A stretch of 64,000 bases of DNA from Miniphocaeibacter massiliensis (lineage in GTDB: Bacteria; Bacillota; Clostridia; Tissierellales; Peptoniphilaceae), in NCBI RefSeq assembly GCF_900232905.1, contig NZ_OCTQ01000002.1, positions 1 to 64,000 on the forward strand. Direction: 5' to 3'. Position numbers and translations under genes: made by a program. The notes below the pieces were generated by a model. The model saw nothing but the letters and a program-made list of their open reading frames with translations, had not been told where the DNA came from and did no database searches. Positions 1 through 8,911 of the stretch are shown piece after piece. How positions within the stretch are numbered: position 1 is the stretch's first letter; the number at the start of each line of letters is the position of its first letter.

Positions 1-57
1 TGTGTTAAGCACGCCGCCAGCGTTCGTCCTGAGCCAGGATCAAACTCTCAATTAAAA
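1..57 (-). rRNA. rrs: 16S ribosomal RNA, 5' end only
   Basis: Read on the minus strand this is the universal start of bacterial 16S rRNA: GAGTTTGATCCTGGCTCAG followed by GACGAACGCTGGCGGCG. The gene runs out of the window at position 1, so only about the first 57 bases are present. The exact mature 5' end is an estimate by comparison with known 16S starts. Confidence 0.97.
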
Positions 58-200
58 TGTTTGATCAGCTCTTAACTGCTGACTTCTTTATTTTCTTTAC
101 ACCGAAAATTATTGTTTGGTTGTACTTCTTTTCTCAAAGTTTTTTTACACTTTTCTTTTGTCTAGGTTCTTTCGTTGCACTCTCTCGTGACAACTTTTTA

Positions 201-230
201 AGTATAGCATACTCTAAAGTTTCTTGTCAA
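201..230 (-). promoter_or_regulatory. rRNA operon promoter
   Basis: On the minus strand a consensus -35 TTGACA (225-230) is followed after 18 bases by -10 TATACT (201-206). It lies about 140 bases upstream of the 16S 5' end, the usual distance for a leader-containing rRNA promoter. Confidence 0.75.
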
Positions 231-274
231 CTTTTTTTCTTACCTTTTTATCTACTTGTTTTAAGCAATTAAAA

Positions 275-294
275 AGGCACTTTCTTAAGTGCCT
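275..294 (-). terminator. Terminator after ThrE-type exporter pair
   Basis: An 8-bp stem (AGGCACTT with AAGTGCCT, 4-nt loop) is followed on the minus strand by a T-run. It separates the exporter genes from the rRNA promoter. Confidence 0.7.
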
Positions 295-347
295 CTTTAT
301 ATTATCAACTTTTTATTCTCTTGTCAATATCTTTTTTTCTTCTTTTT

Positions 348-827
348 TTATCTTTTTCTTTGTTTTCGATTATGTCTATACTTTAAAGGGATTTTTATCC
401 CTTCTTTTCTAGCTCTGTTTATTGATCTTGAAAATATTGTAGATATTACTATCCCCAATGCTAGTGCAGTAGATGAGACTATTGCATCCAATCCATTTCT
501 AAATACTCCATCAAAATTTTGCATCGCTATTCCTTGCATAGTTTTAAAAATTGCTAATCCTGGTACTTGTGGGAGTAATCCAGAAATTAGATATACTGTA
601 GCCGGATATTTTGTTACTTTTGCAAGTATCTCTGAAATAAACCCTATTATTAATGAACTAATTATCAAAGCTATAAATTTAGTATTTACAAGGTACATCG
701 CTACATAGAATGACAACATACCTATAGTGCCAGTAATAAAATTTCCGTAATACGATTTTTTAGGTGAATTAAAAAACATTCCAAAGCATACTGATGCTAA
801 TCCTGAACATATTGACTTAAATATCAT
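348..827 (-). CDS. Threonine/serine exporter, small subunit (YjjB-type)
   Basis: A 159-residue, almost wholly hydrophobic protein with about four to five membrane segments. It matches the C-terminal half (ThrE_2/YjjB-like) of ThrE transporters, which move small molecules such as threonine, serine or, for YjjPB, succinate across the cytoplasmic membrane. It follows the YjjP-type half with a 9-bp gap, so the two are co-transcribed and should form one split transporter. AGGAG stands 6 bases before the ATG. The C-terminus is basic (HRNRKQRKR). The substrate cannot be read from sequence. Confidence 0.85.
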   Translation of the reverse strand: MIFKSICSGLASVCFGMFFNSPKKSYYGNFITGTIGMLSFYVAMYLVNTKFIALIISSLIIGFISEILAKVTKYPATVYLISGLLPQVPGLAIFKTMQGIAMQNFDGVFRNGLDAIVSSTALALGIVISTIFSRSINRARKEGIKIPLKYRHNRKQRKR

Positions 828-836
828 TTCTTTCTC

Positions 837-1616
837 CTAATAATAAAAATATAAAACTAAACTTACACCTAATGCCATTCCCGCTGCTACTAAAATAGAT
901 TGTGTCAAACCATACAAACCTGAAGATACATCTCCACTCATAAAGTCTCTAACTGCATTTGTAAAATATATTCCTGGCAATAACGGTATCATAGCTCCTG
1001 TTATTACTATATCTACATTACTTCCTATTCCTAGTTTTATACTTAATACAGCTACTAGAGCTGCCGCAAATGCCCCTGCAATATTATTAAAGAAAAACGA
1101 AAAGCTTATTTCAGCAACTTTGAAAAGAGCAAATATACCTGCAAAAGCCGCAAATAATGTAACTATAAAATCTTGCCAGTTTCCTCCGAATATGAATATT
1201 AAAAGTGCAGAGCCTAAACTACCAAATAATAAATAATTTTTCAGCTTTTGAAACTTTCCATATCCTATCTCATGAACTATTCCAAAGCTTTCTATTATAC
1301 TAATTTCTCCCTTTACAAATCTCCTTGAAAAATTGTTTATTAATGCTACTTTATTTAAATCAAAGGAATAAGATTTTATTCTTCTCATCGTAATTATGTC
1401 TTCATCTTTATAATTAAAAGAAACCATAACTATATTATATGTAGCATATGCATTTACATTTTTTATATCTGAAAATGCACTACATATTCTAGTAGCTGTA
1501 TCTTCCGCTCTATATATTTCAGCACCGTTTTGTACTAATACTTGTGCCACATTTACTACTAAAACAGATAAATCCTTAGCTTCTTTTCCATCTCTTATTG
1601 TCAAATTATTATTCAT
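837..1616 (-). CDS. Threonine/serine exporter, large subunit (YjjP-type)
   Basis: A 259-residue protein of the ThrE/DUF1212 family. The N-terminal soluble part carries the family signature around NGAEIYRAEDT, and the second half (about 125-259) has five hydrophobic segments. With the next gene it forms a split ThrE-like exporter. The start is odd: there is no Shine-Dalgarno sequence before the ATG at 1616, and a TATAAT box ends only 6 bases upstream, which suggests a leaderless message. No better in-frame start is visible. Confidence 0.85.
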   Translation of the reverse strand: MNNNLTIRDGKEAKDLSVLVVNVAQVLVQNGAEIYRAEDTATRICSAFSDIKNVNAYATYNIVMVSFNYKDEDIITMRRIKSYSFDLNKVALINNFSRRFVKGEISIIESFGIVHEIGYGKFQKLKNYLLFGSLGSALLIFIFGGNWQDFIVTLFAAFAGIFALFKVAEISFSFFFNNIAGAFAAALVAVLSIKLGIGSNVDIVITGAMIPLLPGIYFTNAVRDFMSGDVSSGLYGLTQSILVAAGMALGVSLVLYFYY

Positions 1617-1622
1617 AATCGA

Positions 1623-1628
1623 ATTATA
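1623..1628 (-). promoter_or_regulatory. -10 element next to start codon (possible leaderless promoter)
   Basis: TATAAT on the minus strand ends 6 bases before the ATG of the exporter gene, so transcription would start at or near the A of the ATG. No good -35 is seen at 16-18 bases; TTGTCT lies about 20 bases upstream, inside the preceding terminator. Confidence 0.45.
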
Positions 1629-1643
1629 CCATAGTAAAATAAA

Positions 1644-1667
1644 AAAAAGACAATATTTTGTCTTTTT
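1644..1667 (-). terminator. Terminator after FMN-binding lipoprotein gene
   Basis: A 10-bp stem (AAAAAGACAA/TTGTCTTTTT, loop of 4) lies 12 bases past the stop of the upstream gene, followed on the minus strand by a run of Ts. Confidence 0.8.
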
Positions 1668-1678
1668 GTAAAAATTTA

Positions 1679-2023
1679 TTATTCAGCTTGTTTTATAGCA
1701 TTATTGACAGCTTCTATAATCCCTTTACTAGTAGATGTTGCTCCAGAAACTGCGTCTACTTTACTTGAATTTTTAGAAATTATGTCCTCTTTTATTTTAT
1801 CAAAAGATGCCTTTACAAACTCTTCATTGTCTAAACATTCTAATAACTCTATATCTTCAATTTTCCCTTTTGAATTTATTAAAACTGAAACTCTTATATC
1901 TCCATTCCTACCTTTACCTACAGCTTCGTAATTGCCAGCTTTATAGGTATTATTTCCACAAGAAGTAAACAAAAGCACTAGAATTATCAATATTAAAATT
2001 GTATATGTATTTTTTTTCTTCAT
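1679..2023 (-). CDS. FMN-binding domain lipoprotein
   Basis: A 114-residue secreted lipoprotein. A basic N-terminus and hydrophobic stretch lead to a lipobox (LLFTSC, Cys22), so it should be anchored to the outer face of the membrane. The rest is one FMN_bind domain; the C-terminal DAVSGATSTSKGIIEAV is the segment whose Ser/Thr carries covalent FMN in this family. Such small proteins are thought to pass electrons in extracellular flavin pathways. The start chosen (2023) has AAGGA 8 bases upstream; the ORF reaches further but without a ribosome site. Monocistronic. Confidence 0.85.
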   Translation of the reverse strand: MKKKNTYTILILIILVLLFTSCGNNTYKAGNYEAVGKGRNGDIRVSVLINSKGKIEDIELLECLDNEEFVKASFDKIKEDIISKNSSKVDAVSGATSTSKGIIEAVNNAIKQAE

Positions 2024-2043
2024 AATGTTATCCTTTTTAAGTA

Positions 2044-2072
2044 ATAATATCAACTATAATTTATTGTGTCAA
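2044..2072 (-). promoter_or_regulatory. Promoter of FMN-binding lipoprotein gene
   Basis: -35 TTGACA (2067-2072), 17-bp spacer, -10 TATTAT (2044-2049) on the minus strand, ending about 20 bases before the start codon. Confidence 0.7.
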
Positions 2073-2112
2073 TTTCTATTTTTTAGGGTATATGTTAAGT
2101 TGGAGGTGTTTT

Positions 2113-3561
2113 ATGAATATAAATATAAATATAAATGAAAATATTAAAAATTCTACAAATGTTTACTTGCTTGATAATAATTATAATATATCAAATATTA
2201 ATACTGATTTATGCAATTATTTAAAAAGTAAAAAATCATTTGATGCTAAGCTTTTTTCTAAATTTAGCTACATTAATAATTTAGATAGCTATCTTTTAGT
2301 TGGTTTAGGAGATGTAAATAAAATTTCTGTTAACGATTTTAGAAAAATTGGTTTCGATATAGCTAAGTTTTTAAAGGATAATAAATTAAAATATGCTAAT
2401 ATCAACTATATTTCCATAGATGTTAATAATGATAGTATTTATTTAAAAGCTTTAATAGAAGGAGTTTTTCAATCTGAGTATAAATTCGATACTTATAAAA
2501 CTAAAGAAAAAAATAATTCAATAGATTTAAATATAAATATTAACTTAGGTTCTTCTTTTGATTTTGACAATAATTCAATTAATAAAATAAATAATCTAGT
2601 AGAAGGAATTAATATTACACGAGAACTTACTAATACCCCAGCTATTGATATGTATCCTGAAGTTTTGGCAAATAAAGCTAAAGAATTACTTGAACCTTTA
2701 GGTGTTAAAGTTACTATTTTTGATAAAAATGACATAGAAAATTTGAGTATGACAGCTTTTCTATCAGTTGCTGAAGGGTCTGACAAAGAACCTAAATTCA
2801 TAAAAATGGAATATATACCTGTTAGAAATGGAGAAGTTTTAGCATTGGTTGGAAAAGGATTAACTTATGATTCTGGAGGATATGCTATTAAGCCACCTCT
2901 TGGAATGAGTACAATGATGGGTGATATGGCAGGTTCAGCAACTGTAATAGGTACAATATATGCAATTGCTAAAAATAATATTGGGCAAAATGTTGTGGGG
3001 TTAGTTGCCGCTTGTGAAAATATGATTTCTGGTAAAGCATATAAAAATGGTGATATTGTAAAATCTATGAAAGGTACAACTATAGAAGTAAAAAACACAG
3101 ATGCTGAAGGTAGAGTTACATTAGCCGATTCTTTATACTATGCCGCAACTAAAACTAATGCTACTGCTATCATAGATTTAGCAACTTTAACAGGTGCTTG
3201 CGTTGTTGGTTTAGGTGATTATACTACAGGAATAGTCACTAATGATGATAATATTTATAATAAATTATACCAATCATCTGTTGAAGCTGGTGAATATGTG
3301 TGGAAATTACCTATAGTAGATGAACTAAGAGAGCAAGTAAAAAGTAAAATTGCTGATATAACCAATTCTACTGGAAAACCTGGAGGTGCCATTACCGCTG
3401 GAATTTTTTTAGAAGAGTTCGTTGAAGGAAAATCTTGGGCTCATATGGATATTGCTGGTCCAGCTTCTACAGAATCTGAATATGGTTATATTCCTAGAGG
3501 AGCAACAGGTATTCCTGTTAAAACTTTATACAATTTCGTAAAGAATTTTAATTTAAAATAG
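2113..3561 (+). CDS. pepA: Leucyl aminopeptidase (M17 family)
   Basis: A 482-residue cytosolic dizinc aminopeptidase that removes N-terminal residues from peptides. The C-terminal catalytic domain has the family motifs: GKGLTYDSGGY with the catalytic Lys and metal-binding Asp, MMGDMAGSA, and the signature NTDAEGRVTLAD with the metal-binding Asp and Glu and catalytic Arg. The less conserved N-terminal domain is Asn/Ile rich. The start at 2113 is set by GGAGGT 6 bases upstream; the ORF is open from 2092 but lacks a ribosome site there. It is a single plus-strand gene between minus-strand neighbours. Confidence 0.95.
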   Translation: MNINININENIKNSTNVYLLDNNYNISNINTDLCNYLKSKKSFDAKLFSKFSYINNLDSYLLVGLGDVNKISVNDFRKIGFDIAKFLKDNKLKYANINYISIDVNNDSIYLKALIEGVFQSEYKFDTYKTKEKNNSIDLNININLGSSFDFDNNSINKINNLVEGINITRELTNTPAIDMYPEVLANKAKELLEPLGVKVTIFDKNDIENLSMTAFLSVAEGSDKEPKFIKMEYIPVRNGEVLALVGKGLTYDSGGYAIKPPLGMSTMMGDMAGSATVIGTIYAIAKNNIGQNVVGLVAACENMISGKAYKNGDIVKSMKGTTIEVKNTDAEGRVTLADSLYYAATKTNATAIIDLATLTGACVVGLGDYTTGIVTNDDNIYNKLYQSSVEAGEYVWKLPIVDELREQVKSKIADITNSTGKPGGAITAGIFLEEFVEGKSWAHMDIAGPASTESEYGYIPRGATGIPVKTLYNFVKNFNLK

Positions 3562-3579
3562 AAGAGTATAAGCTCTTCT
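3560..3579 (+). terminator. Terminator of pepA
   Basis: A 7-bp stem (AGAAGAG/CTCTTCT) begins at the stop codon and is followed by TTTTTTATT on the plus strand. Confidence 0.8.
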
Positions 3580-3592
3580 TTTTTATTAAAAA

Positions 3593-3623
3593 AGAAGATT
3601 CAATTTTCAAGCTTGAATCTTCT
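3593..3623 (-). terminator. Terminator of molybdenum hydroxylase gene
   Basis: An 11-bp perfect stem (AGAAGATTCAA/TTGAATCTTCT, 9-nt loop) followed on the minus strand by TTTTTT. It sits back-to-back with the pepA terminator between convergent genes. Confidence 0.85.
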
Positions 3624-3638
3624 CTTTTATAATTCTTA

Positions 3639-6230
3639 TTATTTTTTTACTACTTTTTTCTTTTTTGTATAAGCTGTATCTTCCATTGGCAATTTTGTTC
3701 TTAATACATTATCAAAGGCATAATAAGCTCCTTGAGCTGCTGGAGCTGTAGGTATTGTTGCAATTTCTCCAACGCCTTTTGAACCATAAGCAAATGGTAA
3801 TAATTCATTTTTCTCTACATATATTGCATTAATATTAGGAATATCTGTTGCCCTCATTAATCCTAATGTACCAAATTTAACTTTTGGCACACAGTCCTCT
3901 AGTGGAAAATCTTCTGTAAGAGCATAACCTAACCCCATTAGTACTCCACCTTCAATTTGTCCTTGAATTGAAATTGGGTTTACAACTTTTCCTGAATCAT
4001 GAGCAGCATGAACTTCTTTTACTTTTCCATCATCATCTAATACAACAACATGTGTAGCAAAACCATATGCAACGTGACTAACTGGATTTGGTTTATCAGA
4101 ACCTAACTTATCTGTAGGTTCAAAGAATTCTGCATAATATTCTTTACCTTCCAGTTTAGCTAAATCTCCACCTACCTCATCTAAATCTTTCTTTAAATCT
4201 ACTGATGCCATACGTACTGCTTCACCCGTAATTAATGTTTGACGAGATCCTGATGTAGTTCCTGAATCTGGTGCAAGTTCAGAGTTAACACCCATATGTT
4301 TGATTTTATCTAATCCCATATTTATTGTTTCAGATATCATTTGTAAGAAAACTGTAAAGCAACCTTGTCCAATATCTGATGCTGCTGTATATAGTTCTGC
4401 AACTCCATTATTTACTATTATCTTTGCTCTACCTTTATCTGGAAGTCCTACTCCTACTCCTGCATTTTTCATAGAGCATGCTATCCCTGCTCTTCCAGGA
4501 TTATTTTCATAAACATCTTTAACTGCTTCTAATGTTTCTTTTAATGCTGTTGATACATCTGCTATTTGTCCATTTGGTAAAACTTTCCCTGGCTCAATAG
4601 CGTTTCTATAACGAATTTCCCAAGGAGAAATCCCTACTTTTTCCGCTAATAAGTTTATGTTTGATTCTAATGCAAACTCACTTTGGCATACCCCAAATCC
4701 ACGAAAAGCTCCTGCTGGTGGGTTATTTGTATAATATCCGTAACCTCTAATATCTGTATTTTGATAAGTGTACGGTCCAACTGAATGAGTACAAGCTCTT
4801 TCTAATACTGGTCCACAAAGTGAAGCATATGCTCCTGTATCAAAGTAAATATCACAGTCTAATGCTGTAAATATACCATTTTCATCACAACCCAAAGTGA
4901 AAGTTCCCTCCATGGCGTGTCTTTTAGGGTGGAAGTTAAGAGATTCTTGACGAGTAAGTTTTATTTTAACAGTTTTTTGAAGTTTGTTTGCTGCTAAGCA
5001 AGCTAAATGTTGAACAGAAACATCTTCTTTACCACCAAATCCTCCGCCTACTAGTTTATTTTCTACAACAATTTTCTCTTCATCCCAACCAAACATTATA
5101 GCTATCTCTTTTCTTGTATCATAAACACCTTGGTCTGAAGTATAAACTTTTACTCCATCTTTATAAGGTAATGCTATTGCACATTCTGGTTCTAAGAAAG
5201 CATGCTCTGTAAATGGTGTACTATATGATTGAGTTACTGTGTATTTAGATTCTGCTAAAGCCTTTTTAGCGTCCCCTCTTGTAACATGTCTTTGCTGACA
5301 AAGATTTCCATTTTCATGAACTTTAGGAGCGTCTTCTGCCATAGCTTCTTTTATACTCCTAACTGGTTCTAAAACTTCATATTTTACCTTCACCAAAGCT
5401 TTTGCTTTTGCTAGTACTTCTTCTGTCTCAGCAACAACTAAACATATTGCATCACCTAAAGATCTTGTAATATCGCCTTTAGCTATAAAAACGTCCCAAT
5501 CTTGTTGTATATGTCCAACTTTATTGTTAGGTACATCCTCTGCTGTTAATATATCTATAACCCCTGGTAATTCTAAAGCCTTTGATAAATCAATATCTAC
5601 AACTCTAGCTCTAGGATGTTTAGAACGAACTGCTGAACCATAAGTCATGCCTTCCATAACAACATCATCACAATATTCTCCAGTTCCAAGTACTTTTTCT
5701 CTTACATCTACTCTAAAAGCACCTTCTCCAACTCCATAAGTTTTTCCTTTTTCAAGATCATCTATCTTTTCATCACCACGAAGTATAGCAGCTGCCAGTT
5801 CTATTCCTTCTATGATTTTCTTATATCCTGTACAACGACAAATATTTCCCCTTATAGCTTTCTTTATTTCTTCTTCTGTAGGATTTGGATTTGTATCAAT
5901 TAAAGCTTTTCCTGCTATAACCATACCTGGTATACAGAACCCACATTGAACTGAACCTTTAGCCCCAAAAGCATACACAAATGCTTCTTTCTCTTGTTCT
6001 GACATACCTTCAACTGTAATTATTTCTTTGTTGGCTGCTCTACTAGTTTTTAAAACACAAGCTCTCATCGATTTTCCATCAACTATAATACTACAAGTAC
6101 CACAAGCTCCTTCACTACATCCATCTTTTACTGAAAATAGATTTAACTCTTTTCTAAGATAAGTTAACAGAGAAACATCTTCTGTTGTTTCACATATTTT
6201 ACCATTAACTGTAAATATATATTTTTCCAT
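3639..6230 (-). CDS. Selenium-dependent xanthine dehydrogenase-type molybdenum hydroxylase (2Fe-2S/Mo fusion)
   Basis: An 863-residue oxidoreductase of the xanthine dehydrogenase family. Residues 1-150 hold two [2Fe-2S] clusters: plant-type Cys38, Cys43, Cys46, Cys58, and helical Cys96, Cys99, Cys131, Cys133. The rest is the molybdopterin domain, with GGGFGGKEDV, AFRGFGVCQSE and, near the C-terminus, KGVGE carrying the expected catalytic Glu. There is no FAD domain. This fused iron-sulphur/Mo layout of about 850 residues matches the probable selenium-dependent xanthine dehydrogenases, which use a labile selenium cofactor, not selenocysteine. No cofactor or selenium genes are in the window. 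Substrate (xanthine, other purine or aldehyde) is inferred only. Confidence 0.82.
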   Translation of the reverse strand: MEKYIFTVNGKICETTEDVSLLTYLRKELNLFSVKDGCSEGACGTCSIIVDGKSMRACVLKTSRAANKEIITVEGMSEQEKEAFVYAFGAKGSVQCGFCIPGMVIAGKALIDTNPNPTEEEIKKAIRGNICRCTGYKKIIEGIELAAAILRGDEKIDDLEKGKTYGVGEGAFRVDVREKVLGTGEYCDDVVMEGMTYGSAVRSKHPRARVVDIDLSKALELPGVIDILTAEDVPNNKVGHIQQDWDVFIAKGDITRSLGDAICLVVAETEEVLAKAKALVKVKYEVLEPVRSIKEAMAEDAPKVHENGNLCQQRHVTRGDAKKALAESKYTVTQSYSTPFTEHAFLEPECAIALPYKDGVKVYTSDQGVYDTRKEIAIMFGWDEEKIVVENKLVGGGFGGKEDVSVQHLACLAANKLQKTVKIKLTRQESLNFHPKRHAMEGTFTLGCDENGIFTALDCDIYFDTGAYASLCGPVLERACTHSVGPYTYQNTDIRGYGYYTNNPPAGAFRGFGVCQSEFALESNINLLAEKVGISPWEIRYRNAIEPGKVLPNGQIADVSTALKETLEAVKDVYENNPGRAGIACSMKNAGVGVGLPDKGRAKIIVNNGVAELYTAASDIGQGCFTVFLQMISETINMGLDKIKHMGVNSELAPDSGTTSGSRQTLITGEAVRMASVDLKKDLDEVGGDLAKLEGKEYYAEFFEPTDKLGSDKPNPVSHVAYGFATHVVVLDDDGKVKEVHAAHDSGKVVNPISIQGQIEGGVLMGLGYALTEDFPLEDCVPKVKFGTLGLMRATDIPNINAIYVEKNELLPFAYGSKGVGEIATIPTAPAAQGAYYAFDNVLRTKLPMEDTAYTKKKKVVKK

Positions 6231-6504
6231 TATGTATACCCCTTAATTAAATATTTTTATATAAGCTTAAATTTATTGTTTTAATTATAAATTATTAAAT
6301 TCCTCTATAAACATCTCTCCTTAATAAATTATTAAATAAAATCACAGTTATTTTAATTACTTCTTTGTATTTTCAAAAATATATCGTACAATATTAATAA
6401 CTTTGCCTATTTTTCTTCTTAATATATTCTAACAACAATTTAATGTTCTGACAATAGTAAATGAAAACCTTTTTATATACTCTAAGGTGCTATTTTATCA
6501 AAAA
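6231..6504 (-). other. Leader region of molybdenum hydroxylase gene
   Basis: About 270 bases of very AT-rich DNA upstream of the hydroxylase. I see a usable AAGGGG ribosome site 7-8 bases before its ATG, but no convincing -35/-10 pair and none of the conserved blocks of the purine or molybdenum-cofactor riboswitches. Confidence 0.4.
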
Positions 6505-6537
6505 AATAGAGGATAACTGAACAAGTTATCCTCTATT
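6505..6537 (-). terminator. Terminator of glycan operon
   Basis: A 14-bp perfect stem (AATAGAGGATAACT and its complement, 5-nt loop) starts 3 bases past the last stop codon and is followed on the minus strand by a T-run. It ends the seven-gene glycan operon. Confidence 0.92.
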
Positions 6538-6540
6538 ACA

Positions 6541-7563
6541 TTAAGGTCTTTTCTCATCTTCATAAGATTTTAAAATCACTTCTACTGGTTTTCTAGCTTC
6601 ATACCCAGTAACTAATGGCTGAGTATCATTATTTACAGCATCTATAAAATCTTTGTAAAGCGGTGTATGACCATTTCCATAGACATTATCTATTTCATCT
6701 TTTGAAATATCCGCTTTTTCATTTTCATCTTTAAAGTTCCAAGTTTTTATTTCGTTTACAGCAAGCCCTCCTATTACAGCAGTACCTGTTTCTCCAAAAA
6801 TACTTAAAGTTTCTTCAAGATTTTTAGGATATACACATGCAGAGCCTTCTATTATACCTATAGAACCATTTGCAAATCTTAACAATATGGCACCAAAATC
6901 TTCCATTTCAATATTTCTCAAGAAAGTTCCTCTTTCAGATTTAACAGAAACAACTTCTGAGCCCATCATCCATAAAAGCAAATCAATATTGTGAATGCAT
7001 TGATTCATCAATGTACCACCATCTAATGCCTTTGTTCCTCTCCATGGAGCCATATCATAATAATTTTGGTCTCTTGTCCATAAAATTCTAGCAGTTCCAT
7101 TAATTATATTTCCAAATTTACCTTCATCAATGGCTTTTCTAAGTTTCTGTATCGGTGGATTAAATCTATTTTGATGACTTACCGCTACCTTTAAATTCTT
7201 CTTATCAGATAATTCATTAATAATATCTATTTCTTCTAAAGTCATAGCCATAGGCTTTTCAATTATTAGATTTACACCTTTGTTTAAACAAACTACTGAA
7301 ATTTCTCCATGATATCCACTTTCAGTAGCTATTGCAACATAATCGATATTTTCTCTGTCTAACATTTCTTTATAGTCCGTGTAAACAGCTACTTTTGCAT
7401 CAGGAAATTTTTCATTGTACTGTTCTTTTTTCGCTATTGCTCTTTCTTCAATTAAATCACAAACTGCTGTTAGTTCAGTTTCTTCACTATTATTAATAAT
7501 AGCTTCAACATGTTTATATGAAATTCTACCACAACCTATAATGGCACATCGTAATTTTTGCAA
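6541..7563 (-). CDS. wbpB: Gfo/Idh/MocA-family UDP-sugar 3-dehydrogenase (WbpB-like)
   Basis: A 340-residue NAD(P)-dependent oxidoreductase: N-terminal Rossmann domain (IIGCGRIS), the EKPM motif with the family Lys, and a C-terminal Gfo/Idh/MocA domain (MNQCIHNIDLLLW). Placed with a UDP-sugar 6-dehydrogenase, a DegT aminotransferase and a hexapeptide acetyltransferase, it best fits WbpB/WlbA, which oxidises C3 of UDP-GlcNAc-uronic acid. It starts at TTG with GGAGG 6 bases upstream. Last gene of the operon, 13 bp after wbpA. The WbpB role rests on context; the family is certain. Confidence 0.82.
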   Translation of the reverse strand: MQKLRCAIIGCGRISYKHVEAIINNSEETELTAVCDLIEERAIAKKEQYNEKFPDAKVAVYTDYKEMLDRENIDYVAIATESGYHGEISVVCLNKGVNLIIEKPMAMTLEEIDIINELSDKKNLKVAVSHQNRFNPPIQKLRKAIDEGKFGNIINGTARILWTRDQNYYDMAPWRGTKALDGGTLMNQCIHNIDLLLWMMGSEVVSVKSERGTFLRNIEMEDFGAILLRFANGSIGIIEGSACVYPKNLEETLSIFGETGTAVIGGLAVNEIKTWNFKDENEKADISKDEIDNVYGNGHTPLYKDFIDAVNNDTQPLVTGYEARKPVEVILKSYEDEKRP

Positions 7564-7576
7564 ATTAAGCCTCCAA

Positions 7577-8905
7577 TTATAACAATTCTATATTATCTTT
7601 ATTGTTTTTAACATCCTTTGTAGCATATTTAGTATCAAATACATATTTAGCATTATCTACTACCATTTGGTAGTCTACATTTGAATGATTTGTTGTAATA
7701 ACAACTAAATCATATGATGATATTACTTCTGGAGTTATTTCTTTTAATGAGTTAATTTCTACATCTCCATATTTAAATGAAGGATTGTATCCATCATAAT
7801 ATGATAAGTCAGCGCCTTCTTTATTAAAATAATCATATACTACTAAAGCTGGACTATCTCTTAAATCATCAATATCATTTTTATATGCAACACCTAGTAA
7901 TAATACTTTAGCACCATTTAAAGCTTTCTTAAAGTTTTTAGATAATATTTTCATTGATCTTTCTATAACCCATTCTGGCATAAAGTCATTAACTGATCCT
8001 GAAGCTTCTATAATTCTCATATGTGAATCATATTCTTTAGCTTTCCAAGTTAAATAAAATGGATCTAAAGGTATACAATGTCCCCCTATACCAGGTCCTG
8101 GATAAAACGCTTGGAAACCATATGGTTTAGTTTTTGCTGCGTCTACTACTTCCCAAATATTAATTCCCATTTTATTTGCTATTAATGCAAACTCATTAAT
8201 CAAACCTATATTAACATTTCTGTAAGTATTTTCTAATATTTTTTCCATTTCAGCAATTTTAGGAGATGAAACTGTAAAAACTTCACCTTCTAATACATTT
8301 CTATATAAAGCTGCTGCTACTTCTGTAGAATCATCTCCTACACCACCAACAACTTTTGGAGTATTCTTAGTTTTATATATTTTATTACCTGGATCAACTC
8401 TTTCTGGTGAAAATGCTAAGAAGAAATCTTCTCCACATTTTAATCCTGAGCCTTCTTCTAATAAAGGTAACATCAATTCTTCTGTTGTTCCTGGATAAGT
8501 TGTAGATTCTAGTACTACTATACTTCCTTTTTTAAGATATTTTGCAACATCTTTAGTTGATTTTTCTACATAAGATATATCTGGTTGTTGATATTCATCT
8601 AATGGAGTTGGAACTGCGATAGCTATAAAATCACATGAAGCAACTTCTTCAAAATTATCTGTAGCTCTTAACACTCCTTTTGATACTAACTCTGCTAATT
8701 CTTCATCAACTACATCTCCTATGTAGTTATGTCCTTCATTAACTAATTTAACTTTTTCAGGTAATACATCAAATCCTATTACTTTATAACCTACATTAGC
8801 TTTTTCAACAGCTAATGGAAGTCCTACATACCCTAAGCCTATTACACCTACTACTAATTCTTTTGATTCAATTTTACTTAATAATTCTTGTTTAATATTT
8901 GACAT
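7577..8905 (-). CDS. wbpA: UDP-N-acetylhexosamine 6-dehydrogenase (WbpA-like)
   Basis: A 442-residue nucleotide-sugar dehydrogenase that converts a UDP-HexNAc to the uronic acid in two NAD+-dependent steps. It has the N-terminal Rossmann motif GLGYVGLPLA, the active-site Cys in GIGGHCIPLDPFYL, and the C-terminal UDP-binding domain (NDIDDLRDSPAL). The GHCIPLDP form is typical of WbpA/WecC-type enzymes acting on N-acetylated sugars rather than UDP-glucose. It lies 6 bp after the acetyltransferase and supplies the substrate for WbpB. Confidence 0.9.
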   Translation of the reverse strand: MSNIKQELLSKIESKELVVGVIGLGYVGLPLAVEKANVGYKVIGFDVLPEKVKLVNEGHNYIGDVVDEELAELVSKGVLRATDNFEEVASCDFIAIAVPTPLDEYQQPDISYVEKSTKDVAKYLKKGSIVVLESTTYPGTTEELMLPLLEEGSGLKCGEDFFLAFSPERVDPGNKIYKTKNTPKVVGGVGDDSTEVAAALYRNVLEGEVFTVSSPKIAEMEKILENTYRNVNIGLINEFALIANKMGINIWEVVDAAKTKPYGFQAFYPGPGIGGHCIPLDPFYLTWKAKEYDSHMRIIEASGSVNDFMPEWVIERSMKILSKNFKKALNGAKVLLLGVAYKNDIDDLRDSPALVVYDYFNKEGADLSYYDGYNPSFKYGDVEINSLKEITPEVISSYDLVVITTNHSNVDYQMVVDNAKYVFDTKYATKDVKNNKDNIELL

Positions 8906-8911
8906 TTTGGA

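Noticed and set aside
3639-6230. Selenocysteine codon in the hydroxylase
   Set aside because: The frame is open without an internal TGA; this enzyme class uses a selenium cofactor rather than selenocysteine.
6231-6504. Possible purine or molybdenum-cofactor riboswitch upstream of the hydroxylase gene
   Set aside because: The conserved core sequences of these riboswitches and a terminator or anti-terminator pair are not visible; only AT-rich DNA is seen.
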